Shown: piece after piece, positions 27,186 to 34,913 of the stretch | Layout: each line of letters begins with the position of its first letter | Numbering within the stretch: the first letter of the stretch is position 1 | From: Chloracidobacterium sp. N | Lineage (GTDB): Bacteria > Acidobacteriota > Blastocatellia > Chloracidobacteriales > Chloracidobacteriaceae | Direction: 5' to 3' | Assembly: GCF_018304765.1 (NCBI RefSeq) | Contig: NZ_CP072642.1 | Coordinates: forward strand, 1,703,819 to 1,767,818 | Length of the DNA stretch: 64,000 nt | Translations under genes and position numbers: made by a program | Notes under the pieces: generated by a model | What the model was told of the DNA's origin: nothing | What the model saw: the letters and a program-made list of their open reading frames with translations, nothing else | Database searches by the model: none

Positions 27186-29378
27186 ATGGCCAAACAACCT
27201 GAGCTGACACCGGATGCCATCGGGCAAACCCGCCTTGCGTCGTCAACCAGCGCGCCGGCCCTGACGGAAGGGCTGCCCGACCAGACGCAGGTCTCTGCCA
27301 GAGAGTCCGGCACCAGAGCGGAAACCGGCCCGGTGGCGGAACAAACCATCCAGCTTGGCACGGGGCCGGTGGACCAGCGGGAGGCAGGGCGGAAGACGGC
27401 CCCGGCGCAGCCGCCTTCCACCCAACCCGTCGGCATGGAGACAACCTCTCCTCCAAGACAACGTCCGGTTGAAGGGCTGGCTATCGGGCAACGCTTCCAG
27501 GGCAAGTACGAAATCCTCCGGCTGCTTGGCGTCGGCGGCATGGGGCGGGTCTATAAGGCACGTCACTGCGAACTCGATACGCTTGTCGCCATCAAAATCA
27601 TGGTCGGCAGCCTGTCGAGTGACCGTGAAGCCATCGAGCGTTTCAAGCGTGAGGCCCGGGCAATGGCGCGCGTCCAGCATCCCAATGCCGTACGGGTGCT
27701 CGATTCCGGCCTCGAGCAGGGGGATTGCTACCTCATCATGGAGTTCCTCGAAGGCGAAACGCTCCGGGAACGCATGACGCGCCTGCGCCAGCAGGGCACA
27801 TCCCCTTCGCTGGAAACCATCATCCGCTACGCCGAACAGGTTTTTGCCGTGCTGGAGTTCATGCACCGGCAAAACATCACGCACCGCGACCTCAAACCCG
27901 ACAACATCTTTCTGGCCCGCACGCCTGACGGAGAAGAAATCGTCAAGGTGCTCGACTTCGGGATTGCCAAAATCCAGACCGCAACCGTGGTCGGCATGAC
28001 GACCGAGGGTACGATGATGGGCACACCACGCTACATGTCCCCGGAACAGTGCCGTGGGGCGGCCATTGACGGACGTGCGGACATCTACTCCATGGGCGTC
28101 GTGCTCTACGAAATGCTGGCTGGTCAACCACCCTTCGACGGCGACACGGCCATTGCCGTCGCGCTCAAGCACATCAACGAGCCGCCGCCCCCGCTGCGGC
28201 AACTCAACCCCAACGTTCCCGAAGCCGTGGCCGCCGTCATCCACCGCGCCCTTGAAAAATCGCCCAGTCAACGTTTCCGCACGGCGCAGGAATTTTCGCA
28301 GGCGCTTCTAAAAGCCGCCGGCCTGACACCGGTGCAGCCGGGATTACCGGCGGCCGTCGCTCCTTCCAGTGGGATTCCCAGCGAGGACGTGCCCACGCTG
28401 AAGCGACCGGCCGACAGCGGTGACACGCGCCCCTACGGCAGCGGTCTGCCGCTGGACGAAGGTGCGGCCAAGCGGCCCAACTGGTTCCTTGCCGCCGCCG
28501 CCGGCATCATTGTCTTGGGACTGATCGTTGTCGGTGTACAACTGTCTCGGCAATCTGTGTCCCAGCCGGCTTCACCTGTTACATCCCCGTCCCCAAGTGC
28601 CCCGGCAGCGCCCAAGGTGCTGGAAAACTTCATCCTCATTCCGGCGGGAACCTTCACCATGGGGCGCGATGCCGGCCCGGACGATTTCACCTCCGACAAG
28701 CGCGTGCCGGCGGATGAAACCCCTGCCCACCAGGTCACGGTCCCGGCTTTTTATCTGGCGAAGTATGAGACGACCAATGCCGAGTACAAACGCTTTGTTG
28801 CAGCAACGGGCCACCGGGCACCGCGAAGCTGGAAGCAGGGCAACTATCCGCCCGGACAGGACGATTTCCCGGTCACGGATGTCTCCTGGCAGGATGCGGT
28901 AGCCTACTGCGAATGGCTGACGAAGACGAATGGGGAAGGCATCACCTTCCGCCTGCCTACCGAAGCCGAATGGGAGTATGCCGCGCGTGGCACGGACGGC
29001 CGTCTTTTCCCGTGGGGCAGCTTCTGGCGCGATGGCACCGCCAACACCCGGCAGGCCAAGGTAGGAGCGACTGGCCAGTCGCCCCTACTGTTGCTCCTGC
29101 CGGTCAATGTCGAGCCGAACAACACCCGCGACAAAAGCGCCTTCGGCGTCTTTGGCATGGGGGGCAACGTGTGTGAATGGACGGCATCCGATTTCGCGCC
29201 GTATCCCGGCAGCACCTACCGCCCGGCCGGGCGTGATCTTGAATGCAAGGTGTATCGCGGCGGCCACTTCGCCTCACCGCTCAGCGATGCCCTCGCCTCC
29301 AGCCGCAAATGGACCTTGCCCGACAAAACCCAGGAATTCCTTGGCTTTCGTGTCGCCGCCACCCCGGCGCAACCATGA
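27186..29378 (+). CDS. Transmembrane Ser/Thr protein kinase fused to a formylglycine-generating-enzyme-like domain
   Basis: A 730-residue receptor-like kinase. A disordered N-terminus (1-98) precedes a full Hanks-type kinase domain (about 108-378): GVGGMGRVYKA, catalytic Lys in VAIKI, HRDLKPDN (233-240), DFGIAK (257-262) and APE-equivalent SPEQ. One transmembrane helix lies at 432-453. Residues about 481-730 are a sulfatase-modifying-factor (SUMF1/FGE) fold outside the membrane, with IPAGTFTMGRDAG, RLPTEAEWEYAARGTDG and FGVFGMGGNVCEWTAS. The catalytic Cys pair expected near the C-terminus is absent (RGGHFASPL there), so this domain is likely a ligand-binding sensor. Its stop overlaps the next start (ATGA). 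Confidence 0.92.
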   Translation: MAKQPELTPDAIGQTRLASSTSAPALTEGLPDQTQVSARESGTRAETGPVAEQTIQLGTGPVDQREAGRKTAPAQPPSTQPVGMETTSPPRQRPVEGLAIGQRFQGKYEILRLLGVGGMGRVYKARHCELDTLVAIKIMVGSLSSDREAIERFKREARAMARVQHPNAVRVLDSGLEQGDCYLIMEFLEGETLRERMTRLRQQGTSPSLETIIRYAEQVFAVLEFMHRQNITHRDLKPDNIFLARTPDGEEIVKVLDFGIAKIQTATVVGMTTEGTMMGTPRYMSPEQCRGAAIDGRADIYSMGVVLYEMLAGQPPFDGDTAIAVALKHINEPPPPLRQLNPNVPEAVAAVIHRALEKSPSQRFRTAQEFSQALLKAAGLTPVQPGLPAAVAPSSGIPSEDVPTLKRPADSGDTRPYGSGLPLDEGAAKRPNWFLAAAAGIIVLGLIVVGVQLSRQSVSQPASPVTSPSPSAPAAPKVLENFILIPAGTFTMGRDAGPDDFTSDKRVPADETPAHQVTVPAFYLAKYETTNAEYKRFVAATGHRAPRSWKQGNYPPGQDDFPVTDVSWQDAVAYCEWLTKTNGEGITFRLPTEAEWEYAARGTDGRLFPWGSFWRDGTANTRQAKVGATGQSPLLLLLPVNVEPNNTRDKSAFGVFGMGGNVCEWTASDFAPYPGSTYRPAGRDLECKVYRGGHFASPLSDALASSRKWTLPDKTQEFLGFRVAATPAQP

Positions 29379-30760
29379 GGTTGAAAACCGTCAACCACCC
29401 TCTGCATTCCCTGCTCGTGTTGCTCACCGTTCTGGCGGTCAGCGGCTCGTCCGCAATGGCCCAGAAAGAAGCCGGTGTCATCGTCGAGAAAAAAGTCAGG
29501 ACGGCGAACTATCGCCCGCCTTCCGTAGGGTCGCTCATGGTCGCCAGCAACACCCCAACGGGCGAAGTACTGCTCAACGGCCAGCCCAGCGGACAGTTGA
29601 CCGATGCCAGGTTCATGAAGCGGCTCAATCCGGGACGTTATCGGCTTGAAGTCCGTGCCGCCGACTACCTGCCCTTCTCCCGCGAAGTCACCATCACGGC
29701 CGGACGCGCGGAAGCCGTCATTGCCGAACTCAAACCCAACTTCGCCACCCTTTCCCTGCCAAACCTGCGCCTGCGCCCAACGCCCAAGCCGGCCGTTTTC
29801 GTGGACGGCCAACCCCTGGACGAAGGACGGTGGCGGTTGGACGGCCAGCGGCTGGAAGCACGCATCAGCCCACCGGGCACACGCACCATCCTGGTCAGGC
29901 AGGGAACGCGCGTCGTCTATCGGGGAACCCTCAAACTGGAAGCGGCTGCAGCCAAGGTTGAAGTCGCCGAACCGCCGAAAGCCATCCTCCGCATCGAGTC
30001 GCTACCTACGGCCCGCGTCTATGCCGACGACGTGTACTGCGGAGATGTTTCAGCCGACGGCACGCTGGTGATTGACCAGCTTTCACCCGATGAAACCCAC
30101 CGGCTGCGCATCGAGGCCGAACGCTACCGGACGTTTGAAACCGACCTCATCGTGACGACTGAGCAACCGACCCTGCTGCGCGCCCGCCTGGAAGCCATCA
30201 TCGAGTTTGCGGACAACTTCACCAACCTTTACAAATGGGACGCCCCGCCCGGATGGGCCGTGGAAAACCAGCTTCTGCGTGTCAGCGGCCCGGCGTTTGC
30301 CGTCGGACTGCCCAGAGACGTTGGCTTTCGGGGCTGTGAAATCAACTTCGACCTGCGGATGACCCAGGGCTGGCGGGCCGCATGGATCGTACGTGGGCGC
30401 GATGAACGCAACGGCTACCTGTTCATTCTGGAAGCTCCAACGCCCACGACGAGTCGGATTGACACCTATCTCTACCGGGACGGCGCCATCGGGACGCCGG
30501 TGCAAAGCGACCCGCTGCCGCTGCGCTTCGAGGCGCGCAAGTGGAACCGCATCCGCATCGTTGCCCGCGACAACAAAATCAGCCACCTCATCACCCCCAG
30601 CGACAGCCCCGACGAAATCTCGGTGGCGCTGTTCCAGGACCGCGACAAGCTCTTTCCCTACGGTGCGCCGGGCTTTGTTTCCCTGCCGGACGCGACGTTC
30701 TATGTCGGTGGGTTTGTCGTCTGCCCGGAAGGGGCCGACTGCCGTCCCGAAATCAGGTAG
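29375..30760 (+). CDS. Secreted PEGA-repeat protein with C-terminal laminin-G-like domain
   Basis: A 461-residue protein with a signal peptide (1-30, ending SSAMAQ), PEGA-type beta repeats (about 45-113, a middle copy, and about 205-275; e.g. GEVLLNGQPSGQL, RLNPGRYRLEVRAADY), and a C-terminal concanavalin-like domain (about 280-460) with FADNFTNLYKWDAPPGW and NGYLFILEAPTP, resembling domains that bind or cleave glycans. PEGA domains are common in surface proteins and bind cell-wall or matrix components. The ATG at 29375 overlaps the kinase stop by four bases, which indicates translational coupling; it may be the extracellular partner of the kinase's FGE-like domain. Confidence 0.82.
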   Translation: MRLKTVNHPLHSLLVLLTVLAVSGSSAMAQKEAGVIVEKKVRTANYRPPSVGSLMVASNTPTGEVLLNGQPSGQLTDARFMKRLNPGRYRLEVRAADYLPFSREVTITAGRAEAVIAELKPNFATLSLPNLRLRPTPKPAVFVDGQPLDEGRWRLDGQRLEARISPPGTRTILVRQGTRVVYRGTLKLEAAAAKVEVAEPPKAILRIESLPTARVYADDVYCGDVSADGTLVIDQLSPDETHRLRIEAERYRTFETDLIVTTEQPTLLRARLEAIIEFADNFTNLYKWDAPPGWAVENQLLRVSGPAFAVGLPRDVGFRGCEINFDLRMTQGWRAAWIVRGRDERNGYLFILEAPTPTTSRIDTYLYRDGAIGTPVQSDPLPLRFEARKWNRIRIVARDNKISHLITPSDSPDEISVALFQDRDKLFPYGAPGFVSLPDATFYVGGFVVCPEGADCRPEIR

Positions 30761-30922
30761 CTGGTGCGGGCATCCACCAGCCCATCAACCCCACGGTCAC
30801 ATCCAGGAAGGCGGCAGAAACCACAGATGCGGTTTCCCAACGTGACAGTGCAGTGCCCGTGCGATGAGATTGCCCCAGGGCATCGAAAGCCAGAATGTCA
30901 GGCGTGGCAACGGCAACATGCT

Positions 30923-32020
30923 TCATTGACCTCCATTCTTCCCGGAGTGGGCCGTGGCGATGTGGGCCAGGCGGGTATCCAGACTCGGTAGCGGGTGAAA
31001 CACCTGCTGCTTGCGACCGGTGATGTCCGGCTGGGCGCGATTGATTTCTGCCAGTGCAATCAGGGTGTCGCGCAACACCCGTGGATCACCGCCCTGGGCA
31101 AGGTAAAAGCGGTCTGCCGCCAGAACGCTGCGCCGTCCCAGGGCTGGCAGGACAAACAGGCCGGCAAAGTTCCACCACGTCATGCCAACGGCCAGTGTCA
31201 GCAGGTCCGCCAGTCCGCCATTCAGCCCGAAGTTGGTCAGTGCAGCCACAACGGCCAGCCCGGCAGAAAGCCACAGGCTGGATACCAGAACGCCCAGCGT
31301 ACGGTGGCCCGTCTGGAGATGCCCCACCTCGCGCACGAGCAGGCAGGCCACCTGCTCCGGGCGCAGCTTGTCAAGCGTCGTCTGGCTTATCCACAACTGC
31401 GTCGTTGGCCCCCAGCCGACCAGGCCGCCATTGACGGCTTCATCCGCATCACCGGTGAAGACCACCAGTTTGGGTAGCTTTGAGCGTAGCGCAGGCGGCA
31501 CCGCGTCAACGACCGGCGGCGCGTCAAAGGGCTTCCGGCGCACCACCGGCGGCAGCAGGAAAGGCTGGAGCAGGGCCAGCACCAGAGAGACGCCGGCCAC
31601 CAACCCGGCCGCCGCCAGCCACCACCAGCCGGGCAGCCACTGATGCAACTGCCACAGGGCGGTCAGGCCGAGCACGAACATAACGCCCTGTCCGGTCACG
31701 CCGGTCAGATAAGCCATCAGCCAGTGACGCAACGTGCGCTGCGTCATGGCGAAACTGCGTTCTGCTGCCCAGCCGGTCAAAAGCTCCAGCGGTGCGTTGA
31801 CGGCGGCGTACAGGACATAAAAGGCCGCCAACCCCAGCACAATCCTCCCGACCGAAGGCTGGGCCTCGATACCCAACGCACGGGACAGGGCAACGTGTCC
31901 CCCGGCCAGGATGAACACCGTGAAAAACATCAGATTCCAGCCAATTGCGCCAATTCCGCTCCAGAGACGAAAGTCCTGGTAGGCGCGGCCTGCCGTCAGC
32001 AAAGCGGTTTGATTCGTCAT
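30923..32020 (-). CDS. M48/Ste24-like membrane protein lacking the zinc-protease motif
   Basis: A 365-residue protein with about seven hydrophobic helices laid out like CAAX-protease Ste24/HtpX. The text KLVVFTGDADEAVNGGLVGW and TTLDKLRPEQVACLLV are family features. Where active members have HEXXH, this one reads REVGHLQTGH: the first zinc His is Arg (codon CGC). In the later EXXAD-like motif the expected Glu is also gone (RRSVLAADRFYLAQGG). It is probably catalytically inactive, a pseudoprotease, and the frame is otherwise intact. Start at 32020 gives a short N-terminus before helix 1; no good ribosome-binding site is present. Divergent from fadR. Confidence 0.75.
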   Translation of the reverse strand: MTNQTALLTAGRAYQDFRLWSGIGAIGWNLMFFTVFILAGGHVALSRALGIEAQPSVGRIVLGLAAFYVLYAAVNAPLELLTGWAAERSFAMTQRTLRHWLMAYLTGVTGQGVMFVLGLTALWQLHQWLPGWWWLAAAGLVAGVSLVLALLQPFLLPPVVRRKPFDAPPVVDAVPPALRSKLPKLVVFTGDADEAVNGGLVGWGPTTQLWISQTTLDKLRPEQVACLLVREVGHLQTGHRTLGVLVSSLWLSAGLAVVAALTNFGLNGGLADLLTLAVGMTWWNFAGLFVLPALGRRSVLAADRFYLAQGGDPRVLRDTLIALAEINRAQPDITGRKQQVFHPLPSLDTRLAHIATAHSGKNGGQ

Positions 32021-32183
32021 ACGTCGTGGTGTTGCGAGGGGCAACCGGAGTAGCGCCCGGAGGGAGTCTGTGATGGTGATGCGCCAGTGAGCGGGACGCA
32101 ACCCGTCTTTCCCGTCCGGTTTCCTGTCCGGCAACCCGGCCGTCCGCGCCGGGCAGGGGCAGGCGAGAAGACAGATTTTTCCG

Positions 32184-32212
32184 TTGCATCCCGGCGTCGT
32201 TCGGCCTAATGT
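32184..32212 (+). promoter_or_regulatory. Sigma-70-type promoter of the fad locus
   Basis: -35 TTGCAT (32184-32189), a 17-base spacer and -10 TAATGT (32207-32212), 92 bases before the fadR start. The FadR-type palindrome begins two bases after the -10 and would cover the start point. Confidence 0.7.
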
Positions 32213-32213
32213 T

Positions 32214-32233
32214 CTGAATGATGGTTCATTCAG
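32214..32233. promoter_or_regulatory. FadR operator palindrome
   Basis: CTGAATGA (32214-32221), a TGGT spacer and TCATTCAG (32226-32233) form a perfect 8-bp inverted repeat. The arms TGAATGA/TCATTCA with a 4-base spacer match the operator consensus described for the TetR-type FadR (YsiA) of Bacillus subtilis (TGAATGAMTANTCATTCA). Its position over the predicted start point fits repression. Confidence 0.8.
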
Positions 32234-32303
32234 TGCATCAATCCGGTGCACGCCTTTTGTCCCACCAAACCTTGTCCCTGTTTCTGGAAAGGCGACTCCA
32301 CCT

Positions 32304-32972
32304 ATGGCGCGACTCGTGGCCAGCCGTACCGCCGACAAGCCTCCGGCCCCGGCTTCGCGGGGCGAAAACGGCAAGCATGACACGATTTTACGCGCGGCCG
32401 TCACGGTCTTTGCACGCAACGGCTACTTCAACTCGAAGGTGTCGGACGTGGCACGGGAAGCTGGCGTGGCGGATGGGACGGTCTATCTGTACTTCAAAAA
32501 CAAGGACGACCTGCTGTTTTCCATCATCACGGAAATGCTGGATTCGTTCATCGTCCACGTCCGAACGGCGATTGCGCCTCTGAGCAGCCCACTGGCCCAA
32601 CTGCGCGAAATTGCACGCCTGCACCTCGAAATGCTTGGCCGTGACCGCGACCTCGCCGTGGTGTTTGAAGTCGAAATCCGGCACTCGACGAAGTTCATGG
32701 AGGAGTTTTCGACCAAAAAACTGAGCGAATACCTTGACCTTATCCAGCAGGTCATTGAAGCCGGTCAGAGGGCCGGCGAGTTTCGTCCTGACATCAACCC
32801 GCGCATTGCCACCAAGGTCTTTTTCGGTGCGCTCGACGAAATGGTGACGAACTGGATTCTAAGTCGTCGCGGCAAGCCCCTGGCGGCAGCCGTCGAGCCG
32901 GTTCTGGACATCCTGCTGCATGGTTTTGTGCCCCATCCGGCGTCTGTCGCCGCATCACCGACCAAGGAGTAG
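32304..32972 (+). CDS. fadR: TetR-family regulator of fatty-acid degradation
   Basis: A 222-residue TetR repressor. The DNA-binding domain (about 25-75) contains FARNGYFNSKVSDVAREAGV and ADGTVYLYFKNKDDLL, close to the TetR-type FadR group of Bacillus and Thermus; the C-terminal part would bind acyl-CoA. It is the first gene of a beta-oxidation locus and lies just downstream of a FadR-type palindrome, so it should repress itself and the following genes until long-chain acyl-CoA appears. The start at 32304 has GGAAAGG upstream; an in-frame start 120 bases earlier would overlap the promoter. It ends three bases before the acyl-CoA synthetase gene. Confidence 0.87.
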   Translation: MARLVASRTADKPPAPASRGENGKHDTILRAAVTVFARNGYFNSKVSDVAREAGVADGTVYLYFKNKDDLLFSIITEMLDSFIVHVRTAIAPLSSPLAQLREIARLHLEMLGRDRDLAVVFEVEIRHSTKFMEEFSTKKLSEYLDLIQQVIEAGQRAGEFRPDINPRIATKVFFGALDEMVTNWILSRRGKPLAAAVEPVLDILLHGFVPHPASVAASPTKE

Positions 32973-32975
32973 CCC

Positions 32976-34826
32976 ATGGCTTACGGAACGTCCCCTGCCG
33001 TTGCCAAAGTCCCGACGACCCTGTGTGAAGCCTATGCTGCAGCCATCCGCAACCATGCCAAAGACGATGCCTTTGCCTACAAACACGCCGGGCAGTGGGT
33101 CAAGGTCTCGCACGCGGCCTTTGCCGAGCGCGTCCGCAAGGCACGCACTGGTTTCCTGGCACTGGGCATCCGACGCGGCGACCGGGTGGGGCTGCTTTCG
33201 GAAAACCGCCTCGAATGGACGATTACCGATGTGGCGCTGCTGAGCTGTGGCGCGGTGGATGTACCAATCTACGCCACCTCGACCGGCAGCCAGATTGCCT
33301 ACATCATCAACGATGCCGGCGCGGAAGCCTTAGTGCTGTCGAACCAGAAACAGTTCGACAAGGTGGCGGCCGCTATCGGCGAGATGCCCCAACTGAAGTT
33401 CATCGTGACGTTCGACCCGGTCAACGTCACGGCTCCGCTGCCGTCGCGGGTGAAAGTCCTCACCTTTGAAGAGCTGGCACAGCTTGGCGACCGTGGTGGC
33501 GCCGGCGAATTCCTCGATGAGATGGCCCATGCGGCCAGCCCCGAAGACCTGGCCACGCTCATCTACACCTCTGGGACAACGGGCGACCCCAAAGGCGTCA
33601 TGCTCACCCACGACAACCTGACGTTCAACCTCGTCGCCAATGTCGAACGGCTGACTGACCTGGGACCTGAAGATACCGCCCTGTCTTATCTGCCGCTTTC
33701 CCACGTCTATGAGCGGACGGTCATGAACGTCTTTGTGTATTCGGGCGTCTCGATGTACTTCGCCGAAAGCGTGGACACGGTGGCCCAGAACCTCATGGAA
33801 GTGCAGCCGACAGTCATGACGAGCGTCCCCCGTATCTTCGAGAAAATTCTGGCCAGGATTGAAGAAGAAGGACGCAAGGCCGGCGGACTGAAAACCAAAC
33901 TGTTCACCTGGGCTATGGAAACCGGCCGCGAGTACTCGCGGGCTGTGCACCGGGGAAATGTTCCTCCGATGCTTTCGCTTCAGTATGACATTGCCTATGC
34001 CTTGGTTCTTTCCAAAATCAGAAACAAAATCGCTCCGCGCATCAAGTTTTTTTCCTCTGGTGGTGCAGCCCTGGCCGAAGACGTGATGCATGCCTTCTCC
34101 AGCATGGGGCTTACCATCCTGCAGGGCTATGGGTTGACGGAAACTTCTCCGGTCATTACCTCCAACACGAAACACGAAAACCGGCCCGGCACCGTCGGCA
34201 AGCCTCTCCGTGGCGTGGAGATCAAAATCGCTCCCGACGGTGAGATTCTCACCCGCGGCCGGCACGTCATGCGTGGCTACTACAACAAGCCGGACAAGAC
34301 CGCCGAAGTGCTCACCCCGGATGGCTGGTTTCACACGGGCGATATTGGTGAAATTGACCCTGATGGTTTCCTGCGTATTACCGACCGCAAGAAAGACCTG
34401 TTCAAAACTTCGGGTGGCAAATACATCGCCCCGCAACCGATTGAAAATGCCCTGGTGACCTCCCCCCATATCACCCAGGCGGTAGTGGTTGGCAATGGGC
34501 GCAAGTTTCCCGGAGCTTTGATTGTGCCAACCCCTTCCAGTGTTCAAAACCTGGCCCGTGAGTTTGGACTCACCAATGCCAGTTACGCAGAACTGCTCAA
34601 GCATCCCAAGATTCTTGATTTCTACCGTCAGGAAGTGGCACGTCTGACGCCACATCTTGCCCAGTGGGAAAAGATCAAAAACATTGCCCTGCTTGAAAAT
34701 GAACTGACGATTGAAAGTGGCGAACTGACGCCGACACTCAAAGTCAAACGACGTATCGTGGATGAAAAATACAAAGCTGAAATTGATGCCATCTACGACG
34801 AAAAAAACCTGGCTTCGGCCAGCTAA
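32976..34826 (+). CDS. fadD: Long-chain acyl-CoA synthetase (AMP-forming)
   Basis: A 616-residue adenylate-forming ligase that activates fatty acids to acyl-CoA with ATP. The phosphate-binding loop is LIYTSGTTGDPKGVMLTH, with the family motifs QGYGLTETSPV, DGWFHTGDIGEIDPDGFLRI and the C-terminal ITDRKKDLFKTSGGKYIAP. The length matches eukaryote-like (FAA/ACSL) long-chain synthetases common in acidobacteria. An AAGGAG lies seven bases before the ATG, and the fadR stop is three bases upstream, so the two are co-transcribed. A hairpin follows the stop. Confidence 0.93.
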   Translation: MAYGTSPAVAKVPTTLCEAYAAAIRNHAKDDAFAYKHAGQWVKVSHAAFAERVRKARTGFLALGIRRGDRVGLLSENRLEWTITDVALLSCGAVDVPIYATSTGSQIAYIINDAGAEALVLSNQKQFDKVAAAIGEMPQLKFIVTFDPVNVTAPLPSRVKVLTFEELAQLGDRGGAGEFLDEMAHAASPEDLATLIYTSGTTGDPKGVMLTHDNLTFNLVANVERLTDLGPEDTALSYLPLSHVYERTVMNVFVYSGVSMYFAESVDTVAQNLMEVQPTVMTSVPRIFEKILARIEEEGRKAGGLKTKLFTWAMETGREYSRAVHRGNVPPMLSLQYDIAYALVLSKIRNKIAPRIKFFSSGGAALAEDVMHAFSSMGLTILQGYGLTETSPVITSNTKHENRPGTVGKPLRGVEIKIAPDGEILTRGRHVMRGYYNKPDKTAEVLTPDGWFHTGDIGEIDPDGFLRITDRKKDLFKTSGGKYIAPQPIENALVTSPHITQAVVVGNGRKFPGALIVPTPSSVQNLAREFGLTNASYAELLKHPKILDFYRQEVARLTPHLAQWEKIKNIALLENELTIESGELTPTLKVKRRIVDEKYKAEIDAIYDEKNLASAS

Positions 34827-34850
34827 AGCCAGCGGGTGTCAGGCTGGCTT
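34826..34850 (+). other. Intercistronic hairpin after fadD
   Basis: AAGCCAGC (34826-34833) and GCTGGCTT (34843-34850) form an 8-bp stem around a 9-base loop directly at the fadD stop codon. It has no T-run, so it is more likely an mRNA-stability or processing element than a terminator. Confidence 0.45.
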
Positions 34851-34860
34851 GGGCTGTGGC

Positions 34861-34902
34861 GATGACATTTCGACGACAAAGGATGACATTTCGACGACAA
34901 AG
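34861..34902 (+). repeat. Perfect 21-bp tandem duplication ahead of fadN
   Basis: Two identical copies of a 21-base unit, 34861-34881 and 34882-34902 (gatgacatttcg then acgacaaag). Each ends in AAAGGA when read with the next base, so the Shine-Dalgarno sequence is present twice; only the second copy is at working distance from the ATG at 34914. Confidence 0.9.
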
Positions 34903-34913
34903 GACGTGTGACT

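Noticed and set aside
30760-30922. Weak stems between the PEGA gene and the M48-like gene
   Set aside because: Stems of five or six pairs with no T-run; not enough to call a terminator.
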